From NCBI GenBank assembly GCA_016719565.1, contig JADJYU010000001.1, positions 372,001 to 436,000 of the forward strand: 64,000 nt of DNA, given 5' to 3'. Source of the DNA: Ignavibacteria bacterium. GTDB taxonomy: Bacteria; Bacteroidota; Ignavibacteria; Tepidaquicellales; Tepidaquicellaceae. Below are positions 9,800-19,122 of the stretch, one piece after another. Position 1 is the first letter of the stretch. Each line of letters opens with the position of its first letter. The notes below the pieces were generated by a model. It saw only the letters and a program-made list of their open reading frames with translations. It did not search any database and was not told the DNA's origin. The position numbers and the translations under genes were made by a program.

Positions 9800-12481
9800 T
9801 TAATATTTTTTAATTTTATTTATGATCTCTTTGATCTTCTCATTCATTTCATCTTCACTCATTTCATTTGATTTTATATCTTCATCACTTTTTTTAATTT
9901 CAATATTCAAACTATCTTTTCCTGCCGGAGTATTTTCTTCAGTTGATGATTTTACTTCAGGAACAATTTTTGATGAATGGCTTTCTTCATTTGTCTCTTT
10001 CCGGTTAATTATATCCCCATTAATAATTTGCTCATCACGTATTTCTGGTTGATCTGATGTCTTATCATCTGATTCAGAGTCTGAAATAATTTCATCTGCA
10101 TTTTCCGCTAATATTTCATTCTTAGTGTCCGGAATTTCTGTTGAATTTATTTCCCCTGAATCTAAAAGATCAGGAACATCAGCAATTATTTCTTCCTGCT
10201 TCTTCACAAATTCTGTCTGAATTTCTTCATGTCTGTATACATTAACAGCAAGAGGAGGTAAAGTAACTTTAATGCTGAACGGAAATTCAAATCGCGGACT
10301 GTCAGCAGAATATATTCCCCCGAGATTTCCTTCACCTGTTCCGCCAAACTCTGCAGCATTGCTGTTCAGAATTTCCCTGTAAAAACCTTTGCGCGGTACA
10401 CCAAATAGATATTCTTCACGGATCACTGGTGTCATATTAAATGTAAAGAGTAACATTTCTTTTTTATCTTTACTGAACCTAACAAAAGCAATTACGCTTT
10501 TATCAGCATCAGAAAAGTCGAGCCATTGAAATCCCGAACTGTCAAAATCATCTTCATGAAATGCCGGATATTCTTTATAAATTCTGTTAAGCTCACGGAA
10601 ATATACATGATACTTCCGGTTAAACTCATAATTGAGAACTTCCCAGTCAAGTGAAGATTCTGAATTCCATTCCTTATACTGTGCAATTTCATTCCCCATA
10701 AAATTCAGTTTCTTACCCGGATGACTGAACATAAATCCGAACATCAGTCTCAGGTTAGCAAATTTCTGCCATTCATTTCCCGGCATCTTTTCAATTACTG
10801 ATCTTTTAAGATGCACTACTTCATCGTGAGAAACCGGCAGCAGAAAATTTTCATTGAATGCATACCATATTGTAAAAGTAAGTTTACCGTGATGAAATTT
10901 CCTGAAGACCGGATCCATTGAAAAATATGCAAGAGTATCATGCATCCATCCCATATTCCATTTCATATCAAATCCAAGTCCGCCGAGATGAACTGCTCTT
11001 GTAACGCCGGGCCATGATGATGATTCCTCAGCTATCATCAGCGCATCTTTTACTTTCTTGTGAACCGTTTCATTTAGACTTTTTAAAAATTCAATAGCTT
11101 CAAGATTTTCATTTCCGCCGTGAACATTCGGAACCCATTCTCCATCATTCCTTGAATAATCCAGATATAGCATTGAAGCAACGGCATCGACTCTCAGACC
11201 GTCAATATGATATTTTTCAAACCAGAAGAGAGCATTGGAAATAAGAAAATTTCTCACTTCGTTTTTTCCGTAATCAAAAACATATGTCCCCCAATCTTTA
11301 TGAAATCCTTTCAAAGGGTTCTCATATGCATATGCCGGGCTGCCGTCAAATGTTGCAAGACCGTGCGCGTCTGTCGGAAAATGTGAAGGCACCCAGTCCA
11401 GTATCACACCGATTCCGTTGCGGTGACAGTGATCTACGAAATACATAAAATCTTCCGGAGTACCGTATCTGCTCGTCGGAGCAAAATAATTTACCACCTG
11501 ATATCCCCATGAAATATCCAGTGGATGTTCCGCAACTGGAAGAAGTTCAAGATGAGTGAAGTTCATTTCTTTTGCATATTCAGTCAGCTCATGAGCAAGC
11601 TGTCTGTAATTTTTATAACCCCATTCATTTGGAAAATCTATATTGTTGTAATCTTTTTTCCATGAACCGAGATGGACTTCATAAACTGAGACCGGCTTTA
11701 TTTTATAAGATCTTAAATTCTTGAAGTTAATTCTTTTCCTCATCCATTCACCGTCTTTCCACTTATGTTTCTTTAATGAAGTAACGACAGAAGCATTACC
11801 CGGTCGCAGTTCGCATTTTAAAGCGTAAGGATCTGATTTAAAAACAACATTCCCCTGTTTATTTTTAACAGCGAATTTATACATAGTATCTTCCTTTAAT
11901 CCCGGAATAAATATGCACCAGTAACCGGAATTACTGACATTTTCCATTGGCAGAACTCCGTCTTTCCAGTCATTAAAATCTCCCGCAAGGCTTACGCTTC
12001 TTGCATTCGGCGCCCATACTGCAAAGTGAACGCCTTTTATTTTCTTAACTGAACAAACTACCGCTCCTAATTTTTCAAAAGATTTCTGATGAGTACCTTC
12101 ATTTAAAAGATGAATATCCAGATCGGTGAGCTGTGCTGGAAATGAATACGGATCATAAAATTCATGTATTGATTTTTGTTCATTACTTAAAAGTATTTTA
12201 TAAATAAATACATCCTCCTTATTCTCAAAAGTAATCTGAAAAATTCCGGAATCAGAAAGACGTTCCATTTTATGTTTTTTTCTGCTTCCGGTAATTTTTA
12301 TCCATGCTTCATTGGCGTATGGGAGATAAGAAGTTATCGTTACTTTCTTTTCAGGTTTGTTTAAATGAGGACCTAAGATATTGAAAGGATGACTTTCTTC
12401 CGATTTAAAGATCATTTCAAATTTCCTGAGAATAGGTATTTCCGGATCCGATGTTTTTTTATTCTTGGATTTTTTATTCAT
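9800..12481 (-). CDS. glgB: 1,4-alpha-glucan branching enzyme with acidic C-terminal tail
   Basis: This GH13 enzyme makes alpha-1,6 branches in glycogen. Numbering from an in-frame upstream ATG at 12520, it has an N-terminal region with two carbohydrate-binding-like parts (the second with FAVWAPNARSVSLAGDFNDW), then the (beta/alpha)8 barrel with nucleophile D445 in GLRVDAVASM, acid/base E498 in MIAEESSSWPG and D566 in PVSHDEVVH. The barrel and C-domain end near residue 764. A further 142 residues form a low-complexity Glu/Asp/Ser/Asn-rich tail ending in a Lys-rich helix, which normal GlgB lacks. I prefer the ATG at 12481 (MNKKSKNKK); the longer start adds 13 residues. No other glycogen gene is adjacent. 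Confidence 0.92.
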   Translation of the reverse strand: MNKKSKNKKTSDPEIPILRKFEMIFKSEESHPFNILGPHLNKPEKKVTITSYLPYANEAWIKITGSRKKHKMERLSDSGIFQITFENKEDVFIYKILLSNEQKSIHEFYDPYSFPAQLTDLDIHLLNEGTHQKSFEKLGAVVCSVKKIKGVHFAVWAPNARSVSLAGDFNDWKDGVLPMENVSNSGYWCIFIPGLKEDTMYKFAVKNKQGNVVFKSDPYALKCELRPGNASVVTSLKKHKWKDGEWMRKRINFKNLRSYKIKPVSVYEVHLGSWKKDYNNIDFPNEWGYKNYRQLAHELTEYAKEMNFTHLELLPVAEHPLDISWGYQVVNYFAPTSRYGTPEDFMYFVDHCHRNGIGVILDWVPSHFPTDAHGLATFDGSPAYAYENPLKGFHKDWGTYVFDYGKNEVRNFLISNALFWFEKYHIDGLRVDAVASMLYLDYSRNDGEWVPNVHGGNENLEAIEFLKSLNETVHKKVKDALMIAEESSSWPGVTRAVHLGGLGFDMKWNMGWMHDTLAYFSMDPVFRKFHHGKLTFTIWYAFNENFLLPVSHDEVVHLKRSVIEKMPGNEWQKFANLRLMFGFMFSHPGKKLNFMGNEIAQYKEWNSESSLDWEVLNYEFNRKYHVYFRELNRIYKEYPAFHEDDFDSSGFQWLDFSDADKSVIAFVRFSKDKKEMLLFTFNMTPVIREEYLFGVPRKGFYREILNSNAAEFGGTGEGNLGGIYSADSPRFEFPFSIKVTLPPLAVNVYRHEEIQTEFVKKQEEIIADVPDLLDSGEINSTEIPDTKNEILAENADEIISDSESDDKTSDQPEIRDEQIINGDIINRKETNEESHSSKIVPEVKSSTEENTPAGKDSLNIEIKKSDEDIKSNEMSEDEMNEKIKEIINKIKKY

Positions 12482-12633
12482 ATTTGAAAATCCGTAAAAG
12501 AAATTACAATTTAAATTCATTCCGCATAATATTTTATTGCGGTAATAATTAGTTTATTGTATAAGAAAAAATTCATATTTACTTTGAGAAAAATTATTCA
12601 AATTTTTTCATAATTAGATTTATTTTAAAATTG

Positions 12634-13446
12634 ATGAACATTTTTCTTAACAAGCTCTCTGGCTTCTACTTTTCTTTTATACTTTTGTTAAGTATCAGCT
12701 TCTTATCTTTTATTAACGGATCTGAGAAAACTAATTCTACTGCTGTATCAGACTCAGCAGACTGCGATCCCAATATAATTTATTTCAAACAGGACGTACT
12801 CCCGCTTCTACAGTCAAACTGCGCAAAATCCGGCTGTCACAATGAAGAATCTCAAAAGCACGGCGTAATCCTGACAAGTTATGAAAATCTTATCCGTACA
12901 GTCGAAATAGAAGATGATGACGACGACAGATTTGATGACAGGAATGATGATGACAGAGGCAGAAATAAAAACAGGGACAATGACAGATTAAAAAACTTTC
13001 TCCGGGCAAACGGATCTCAGGGCGACAGATATAAAAATAAACTTGAAAAAATGCTGAGACGAAACAAGATGCCTCCGTCTCCAAATAAAAAGTTAACGCA
13101 GGAACAGAAAGATATAATTTATAAATGGATAGATCAGGGAATGCAGAATAACAGCTGCGAAATTTCTGCATCAGATTGTATGTCAGAAAATATGTCTTTT
13201 GAATCTGACATCAGACCAATTATTGAAGAAAATTGCGTGGGCTGTCACAGCGGAGCGAAACCTAAGATGGGATACGATTTCAGTAATTCTGAAAAATTCA
13301 GGGAAGTTGCATTGACCGGTGATGTCTATCTTGCAATCACGCATTCAGAAGGTGTTACTGCAATGCCTTTTGAAGGCGATAAACTTTCTGACTGTGATAT
13401 AAAAAAGATCAAATCCTGGATCGATGACGGAGCAGTTCTAAAATAA
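12634..13446 (+). CDS. Exported two-domain cytochrome c-like protein
   Basis: A 270-residue exported protein (signal peptide to about residue 30). Two similar domains each begin like the haem domains of planctomycete-type cytochromes: FKQDVLPLLQSNCAKSGCHN (C63-x4-C68-H69, one residue pair longer than CXXCH) and FESDIRPIIEENCVGCHSG (standard CXXCH). Each domain ends with the usual LTQEQKDIIYKWIDQG or LSDCDIKKIKSWIDDG helix. Between the first haem site and NKMPPSP lies a low-complexity Asp/Arg/Asn-rich insert of about 30 residues. It probably carries electrons or binds haem in the periplasm. It is a lone gene divergent from glgB; partners are not visible. Confidence 0.78.
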   Translation: MNIFLNKLSGFYFSFILLLSISFLSFINGSEKTNSTAVSDSADCDPNIIYFKQDVLPLLQSNCAKSGCHNEESQKHGVILTSYENLIRTVEIEDDDDDRFDDRNDDDRGRNKNRDNDRLKNFLRANGSQGDRYKNKLEKMLRRNKMPPSPNKKLTQEQKDIIYKWIDQGMQNNSCEISASDCMSENMSFESDIRPIIEENCVGCHSGAKPKMGYDFSNSEKFREVALTGDVYLAITHSEGVTAMPFEGDKLSDCDIKKIKSWIDDGAVLK

Positions 13447-13467
13447 TTTTCTTAAGCGAAATTAATA

Positions 13468-14619
13468 TTAAATCTTAAAATTCTCCGCAAACTTTATCCG
13501 TTTATCAATAGACGGATGTGAATGAAATAAAAATTCTATTGTTTTATTAGGAGTTTTGTCAGCAAGATTCTGATCAGCTAATTTTTCCATTGCGGAAATG
13601 AATGACTTTCTGTCAAGGGTTGTCTCCAGCGCAAATGTATCCGCTTCCCATTCATATTTTCTCGACAAAATACTCGACACCGGAGTTGTAATTAATCCGA
13701 ACATACTAAGGTATAAAAATAAAAGCGGTAAGGCGGCTATCTCTGAAACTGAGCTGAATCCAAAATTGGAAAGTGTATCTGAATACATAAGTGATGTCAG
13801 ATACAATCCTGCAAAAGTCATTACAACCGAAACTGACATAAGCTTCAATATGTGCCTCCTTTTATAATGTCCCATTTCATGAGCAAATACCATCTCTATT
13901 TCTTCCGGAGAAAATTTCTCAAGCAATGTATCGCCGAGTATTATTCTTTTGGATTTTCCTAATCCCGTAAATGCAGCATTCGCCTTCTTTGTATTCTTAC
14001 TCATGTCAAATTCAAAAATACCCTGGACCTTTACGCCCGTTCTGTCACAAAGCGATTTTATACGGGTTTCTATTTCTTTATTTTCAACAGGTTTGAATTT
14101 ATAAAATAACGGCATGATCAGTATCGGCGCCAGTCTGCCGATGATCACTGAAAAGAAAAATATTGTTACACCGAGTATCAGCCACCAGCTGTCCGGATAA
14201 TTTCTGATGATGTAATAAAGAATTAAAGTAAGCGGAACTCCGATTAGAATTCCTACAAGCATCCCTTTAAACTTCTCTCTGAAGTAACCGCCAATGGTTT
14301 GATTCGAAAGTTCATATTTATGTTCAAGTATATACTCTGAGTAAAATCCCAGAGGGAAAGAAATTACTGACTGAAAAATTCCGAAGACTCCAAAAAAGAT
14401 GAGCAGAGCAATATATGCATTAGAAGTAAATTCAAAGGCAAATGCTTCCAGCGATTTTGAATAACCTGATACAATGAACAATACAGTTATTACAAAAAAC
14501 AATATTGTCTCAGTAAGAGATATGATCTGATTTACTTTTGAGTATTTCTTTGCAAGTTCATCTCTTTTTCCGGCGGTATTTTTTTTCTGAATTTGATCAG
14601 ACGTTAATTCACTATTCAT
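13468..14619 (-). CDS. M48 family zinc metalloprotease (Ste24/CAAX protease type)
   Basis: An integral-membrane protease of 383 residues. The zinc site is HEMGH (about residues 247-251) in EEIEMVFAHEMGHYKRRH, with the third ligand in KYEWEADTFALE. The segment MSKNTKKANAAFTGLGKSKRIIL is typical of the Ste24 branch. At least five membrane segments precede and follow. I chose the ATG at 14619; a longer frame reaches 14754 but overlaps the Yip1-domain gene. The stop of that gene lies 8 bp upstream, so the two are probably cotranscribed. Bacterial Ste24 proteins act in membrane protein quality control; the substrate here is unknown. Confidence 0.88.
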   Translation of the reverse strand: MNSELTSDQIQKKNTAGKRDELAKKYSKVNQIISLTETILFFVITVLFIVSGYSKSLEAFAFEFTSNAYIALLIFFGVFGIFQSVISFPLGFYSEYILEHKYELSNQTIGGYFREKFKGMLVGILIGVPLTLILYYIIRNYPDSWWLILGVTIFFFSVIIGRLAPILIMPLFYKFKPVENKEIETRIKSLCDRTGVKVQGIFEFDMSKNTKKANAAFTGLGKSKRIILGDTLLEKFSPEEIEMVFAHEMGHYKRRHILKLMSVSVVMTFAGLYLTSLMYSDTLSNFGFSSVSEIAALPLLFLYLSMFGLITTPVSSILSRKYEWEADTFALETTLDRKSFISAMEKLADQNLADKTPNKTIEFLFHSHPSIDKRIKFAENFKI

Positions 14620-14627
14620 ATTTTTTA

Positions 14628-15398
14628 TCAGAATAATACTGACAATAATATAACGTAAAAAATAAGCCATATACCAAATACAAATGCCGCAGATTTCACA
14701 AAACTGATCCTTCCGATCTTTGATAATCCGATCGAAACAACTGTATAAAACCATATTGCAAATAAGTCAACTTTTGTAAGCATGGCAAATATTTTTTTAC
14801 CGGCGCTTTCTTCTGTCGTAAGCATTGCCGGTCCTAAACTTGTTAGATCGCCCATGATGATCGAAACTACAGTTGCCAGTAGATTTCCAACCGCAATTAT
14901 TATAAATGAAAGTCCGACTACATTCATTACATCTGTAATATGAGCTTCCGATTTAAATATCTTAAGCGCAATAAAATAAATTATGCTGAGCACAAGTAAT
15001 ATTATGAACGGTCCAATCGCAGCGCCACCGTATCCGATCACTTTAAACATTGTCCCTTCAGGATTCATTGAATCCATCGCGCTCTCCGCCTGCTCCTGAG
15101 TCATTGTTCCGTTCTTTATATTCTCTCTGAACTTTTCCATCATATTTTCTTTTTGCTTTTCCATTGTCTTCGATGTCAGCTCTTTGTCCTGCATAAAAAG
15201 AAATGATGTAACAAGTCCAAGTAAGACTGCTATAAGAATTGGTGTCAGCCAGTAATTTCTCTTAGGAGTTGTAGCTATAGTTTCGAAAGTTTCTCCGGGT
15301 GCTGAGATAACTCCGGAGATTGCTTCTGTAACCGATAGCTGCTGATCCTGATATTCCTGATCTGAATTGCCGGAAGGTTCAATGTTTTCTTCATTCAT
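14628..15398 (-). CDS. Yip1-domain membrane protein
   Basis: A 256-residue membrane protein with a soluble acidic N-terminus, the motif AISGVISAPGETFETIATTPKRNYWLTPILIAV at the first membrane segment, a soluble helix rich in Met/Glu and then four more hydrophobic segments. This layout, with PxxTFxxI before the first membrane helix, is that of bacterial Yip1-family proteins, whose function is not established. It precedes the M48 protease with 8 bp between them. Confidence 0.75.
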   Translation of the reverse strand: MNEENIEPSGNSDQEYQDQQLSVTEAISGVISAPGETFETIATTPKRNYWLTPILIAVLLGLVTSFLFMQDKELTSKTMEKQKENMMEKFRENIKNGTMTQEQAESAMDSMNPEGTMFKVIGYGGAAIGPFIILLVLSIIYFIALKIFKSEAHITDVMNVVGLSFIIIAVGNLLATVVSIIMGDLTSLGPAMLTTEESAGKKIFAMLTKVDLFAIWFYTVVSIGLSKIGRISFVKSAAFVFGIWLIFYVILLSVLF

Positions 15399-15461
15399 GA
15401 CTTTGAATTTTGTTTAAATAATTTTTGTAAAATTAATAAAATTAAATCTCATAAGTTATCA

Positions 15462-16043
15462 CTATATGTATAATCGGTTTTCATATATATAATTTTCGAC
15501 ATCCCTGCTTATCATGTATCTTGCAGATTTTTTTTCTCTGATAAGTGATCTTATGTTTGATGATGATATTTCCATTAAAGGTATTGGAACAATTCTTATT
15601 TTGGAGGAATATTTTGCTTCAGCTTTTTCAAGCTCAGATCCGGGTCTTCCTATTACTACTATTTCCGAAAGCTCAAATAACTTCTCTGGCTGCTTCCATT
15701 TGTTAAGTATAAGAATATTATCAGCTCCCAATATGAGAAATAATTTTACTTCTTCTTTACTATAAACTTTTTTTAATTTCTCAAGCGTATCAACAGTATA
15801 TGTTTTTTCATTGCTGCCTCTGATCTCAATATCGCTTACTTCAAATTTCTCATTATCTCCGAATGCAAGTTTCGCCATAGCTAATCTGTGTTCCGCGCCG
15901 ATGGACTCTTTTAAAGGATGATTTCCCGAAGGAATGAAAATCATTTTATCCAGCGTCAGCTCATCAGTAACATGCTCCGCGGCTATTGAATGAGCTATGT
16001 GCGGCGGATTAAACGCGCCTCCGAATATTCCGATTTTTTTCAT
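15462..16043 (-). CDS. nadD: Nicotinate-nucleotide adenylyltransferase
   Basis: This enzyme joins nicotinate mononucleotide and ATP to deamido-NAD in NAD synthesis. At 193 residues it is of normal length. The nucleotidyltransferase motif is GIFGGAFNPPHIAHS at residues 5-19 and the C-terminal ISSSNIRSLIREKK matches the SSTxIR motif. The central LFLILGADNILILNKWKQPEKLF is also typical. It lies at the end of the minus-strand glycosyltransferase run, 9 bp after the last one, and is probably read from the same message. Confidence 0.95.
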   Translation of the reverse strand: MKKIGIFGGAFNPPHIAHSIAAEHVTDELTLDKMIFIPSGNHPLKESIGAEHRLAMAKLAFGDNEKFEVSDIEIRGSNEKTYTVDTLEKLKKVYSKEEVKLFLILGADNILILNKWKQPEKLFELSEIVVIGRPGSELEKAEAKYSSKIRIVPIPLMEISSSNIRSLIREKKSARYMISRDVENYIYENRLYI

Positions 16044-16052
16044 CTGATAGTT

Positions 16053-17182
16053 TTAATTTCTGTTTAATTTCAGGTATTCCAATTCTATTTTATCAGTCAT
16101 CATTTTTTCTGAAAAAATTTTTGAACTTCTGAATGCGTTGCCTGACATTTTGTCGCGGATATCTTTTCGTGTGATAGAATTTTCAATTTTCTCTTTGAAA
16201 ACTTTTCTATCATTAATATTAAATAAATATCCGTTCACTCCATCTTCTATAAGCTCTTTGTTAGAAGGAATATCGCTTGCAATAATACATCTTCCGCAAG
16301 CCATTGCTTCGATCATCGAAATTGATAAACCTTCCCATAGAGTCGGGAATACGTAAACATCTAACAATGCACAGTGATCTTCAGTATTTGTTATTGCACC
16401 CGGAAAAATAATTCTTTCTTTTCCTTTAAGATCCTTTTCAAGGTCTTCTGCAATTTTTTTACATTCATCCAAATATTTTCCGTCACCTGCAAGCAGTATC
16501 TTTAACCTTGGATGTTTCTTTATAAGCTCAGCGCAGTTTCTGAGAACGTACCTTTGTTTTTTTGAAAATCAAACCGCGATATATTTCCTATTACTGTATC
16601 ACCTTTTTCAATTCCATATTTTTTCATAAGATTTATATTTTTTTCACTGCAGCTGAATCTGTCAAGATCTATTCCGTTATGAATTACAGTTGTCAGGGAT
16701 GGCTCGATGATCTTTAGCTTTTCCGCAAGGTCACGGTCTGAATGTGAAACGCAGATAAATCTGTCTGTGAACTGAGTAAGGTATTGTTCGATGGAAAGCG
16801 AAAAGTATTTACGAAAAATGTTTGAAGAATTAATATAGTGAATACCGTGTATCGTATGTAATGTTTTTACATTACCAAAATTTTTTTTATAAAACCTTGC
16901 GTACATCCCCGCTACTCCTCCGTGTGAATGTATGAGATCAATGGAATATTTCTTTACGATCTCATCAATTTTTCCAAGATACTTCTTCCGGTAAAGCTTT
17001 GGAAGTTCCGCCGGTTCAAATTTGAAACCGCTTTTTTCTGCGAGCGGTCTGAACACACCTGTTCCAGAGGCTGATATGACCGGATCAAATTTTTCTTTAT
17101 CCAGACATTTTACAAGCGAAAGAATATGCGTCTGTCCGCCCCCGATAAATCCGCCGTCTATGAGCTCAAGTATTCTTATCAT
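16053..17182 (-). CDS. GT4-family glycosyltransferase (one frameshift)
   Basis: A GT-B fold, retaining glycosyltransferase of about 376 residues that adds a sugar from a nucleotide donor to a surface polysaccharide. The N-terminal half has the acceptor-side motif LIDGGFIGGGQTHILSLVKC; the C-terminal half has the donor-site PTLWEGLSISMIEAMACGRCIIASD. The frame breaks at 16557-16563, a run of seven T on the plus strand; one more base restores DFQKKQRYVLRNCAELIK. The upstream part overlaps the next glycosyltransferase by 4 bp. Substrate unknown. Confidence 0.83.
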
Positions 17183-18048
17183 TTTCTTTTCACTCCCATT
17201 GTCAGCAGTAAAATTTGGGCATTCACTTTTTTGAAACCGGTTACTGTCAGTATAAAAAACTTAATGAACAAATAAAATCTCAAACTCATCCGGTTTAAAA
17301 TCCCGCAGTGTTTTTTATAATAATATAGCTGCGACTCTTTTGAATAATAATAAGTATCAGTCTGAAATTTTTGATTCACTTTCTCACCTTTGTAATGTAT
17401 GATCTTACAATTCGGGTAAAACAAATTCTTATATTCTGCATCTTTTAATCGCTTACAAAGATCCGCATCTTCATAAAACAGAAAAAATTTTTCGTCGAAC
17501 CCGCCTGCATTCACAAATACATTTTTTCTTACTGCCAGCGCTGCTCCTGTCACCCAGTCTGCTTCGCTTATACCGGAATATTCCGTTTCCTTAAGACCCA
17601 TGGCTATTGCATTCCTTTTCGCAAATTCCTTCTCTTCATTTTTATTCCTGATCTCGTTAAAGAAATTATTTTCTTTCCAGAATGAAAGCTGAAATGTTCC
17701 GTCTTTATTAAACAGTTTTAACCCAACAGCGCCGGTGCTGGGTTTATCAAGCAATTCGAATAAGTCATCGCCGGGTGCTGTCTCGATTTTAGTATCCGCA
17801 TTTAAAAAAAGGAGAATCTCGCCGGATGAATTCTGCACTCCAAAATTGTTTGCCTGAGAATATCCTCTGTTACTGTTATTTAAAATTTTAATGTTTCCAT
17901 ATAGTTTTTTAAACTCATCCAGATTCTCATTTGGAGAATTGTTTACGACTATAACTTCAAATTCAAAATCGAATTTTTCATAAACGGAATCCAGACAATT
18001 CTTTAAAAGAGTTTTCTGATTATAATTTATAATGATTATGGAAACCAT
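17179..18048 (-). CDS. GT2-family glycosyltransferase (rhamnosyltransferase-like)
   Basis: A 289-residue inverting GT-A enzyme: SIIIINYNQKTLLKNCLDSV at the start, ILLFLNADTKIE as the DXD-like metal site, and DWVTGAALAVRKNVFVNAGGFDEKFFLFYEDADLCKRL, which is the WbbL/rfbF-like signature seen in rhamnosyltransferases. It starts one base after the stop of the next upstream gene and overlaps the GT4 gene below by 4 bp, so it belongs to a tightly packed polysaccharide operon. Donor and acceptor cannot be read from sequence. Confidence 0.87.
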   Translation of the reverse strand: MVSIIIINYNQKTLLKNCLDSVYEKFDFEFEVIVVNNSPNENLDEFKKLYGNIKILNNSNRGYSQANNFGVQNSSGEILLFLNADTKIETAPGDDLFELLDKPSTGAVGLKLFNKDGTFQLSFWKENNFFNEIRNKNEEKEFAKRNAIAMGLKETEYSGISEADWVTGAALAVRKNVFVNAGGFDEKFFLFYEDADLCKRLKDAEYKNLFYPNCKIIHYKGEKVNQKFQTDTYYYSKESQLYYYKKHCGILNRMSLRFYLFIKFFILTVTGFKKVNAQILLLTMGVKRK

Positions 18049-19095
18049 CTATACCGTTTTTTTATTTTCCAAAACCATTATGCCTGTAGTTTTACAATAT
18101 GATATTGAAATAAAATTAATCAGTCTTTCAATAATATTATTACCATTAAATATTTTTCCGCTGATATAATTCATAACATATGAGCCGTTTACTCTTTTGT
18201 TTAGTTTTATTTCAGACCTTTTATTCATTATCCATTTGATATTTGTAAAAAACCAAATATACGCTTTAACAATTTGTACCGCTGAATATTTTTTCTTAAA
18301 TACTGACAAAATTAATTTCATAAAAAAATTGAAGATAAGATACGGAATATACTTCAGAATAAAACTTCCTGAAAAGAAAAGAAGAAAGTTAAGCAGACGG
18401 TTTCTTTCCTGATAAAAAAATAAGTGTAACGCCTTACTGTCTTGTGATGAGCCTCCTCCTTTATGATATACTATTGATTCTGAAGTATGAATAATTTTTA
18501 ATCCTCTGAATTTCACGCTGAAGCAAAGAAATGTGTCTTCTGAATATGCGAAATACTCAGACGGAAACAATTCACCTAGACTTTTTACAAGTTCTTTTCT
18601 GATAATAAGAGAACAGCCAGTTGCCTGAAATATTTCACCGGTACCGTCTTTTCCAATTTCAAATACACGCATGATATTGTGACCAAGAAGATTTATTGTG
18701 CCGTTAATTTCATAGTACTTTAAAGGAATACCTTCAGTATATACAAGTGACTGCGCAATACCAGTGTTCTTGTCCCGCTCAATGCAGTCAATGAGTTTTT
18801 CCAGCCAAAATTTGTCAACGGTTGTATCGTTATTCAAAAGCACAATAAATTCGCCCGAGCACTCCGGCAGACCGAGATTGTTTCCTCCGGCAAAGCCGAG
18901 ATTTCTATTAGCTTTTACTATTTTAATGAAAGGTAATGCGAAATTCTCTTTAACAAATTCCACGCTGCCGTCAGACGAAGCATTGTCAACAAAAATAATT
19001 TCAAAATCTCTGAAGGACTGCCTGATCAATGATTCAAAACAATCTTTTAGAAATCTCAATCCGTTGTAATTCACTATGATAACAGATGCTTTAAT
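18049..19095 (-). CDS. GT2-family glycosyltransferase with unusual start
   Basis: About 348 residues with a C-terminal amphipathic or membrane-bound region. Motifs are FIVLLNNDTTVDKFWLEKL and the GEIFQATGCSLIIRKELV and SEYFAYSEDTFLCFSV blocks. The start is odd: the nearest standard codon is a GTG at 19074, which would remove the first strand KASVIIVNYNG of the nucleotide-binding fold. The frame stays open upstream to a TAA but holds only ATT and ATA before that GTG, so the true start may be the ATT at 19093-19095, or a base is wrong there. It belongs to the same operon, 27 bp after the stop of the next upstream gene. Confidence 0.82.
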   Translation of the reverse strand: MKASVIIVNYNGLRFLKDCFESLIRQSFRDFEIIFVDNASSDGSVEFVKENFALPFIKIVKANRNLGFAGGNNLGLPECSGEFIVLLNNDTTVDKFWLEKLIDCIERDKNTGIAQSLVYTEGIPLKYYEINGTINLLGHNIMRVFEIGKDGTGEIFQATGCSLIIRKELVKSLGELFPSEYFAYSEDTFLCFSVKFRGLKIIHTSESIVYHKGGGSSQDSKALHLFFYQERNRLLNFLLFFSGSFILKYIPYLIFNFFMKLILSVFKKKYSAVQIVKAYIWFFTNIKWIMNKRSEIKLNKRVNGSYVMNYISGKIFNGNNIIERLINFISISYCKTTGIMVLENKKTV

Positions 19096-19122
19096 AAATA
19101 GTATTAATTTTTTATTTAATAT

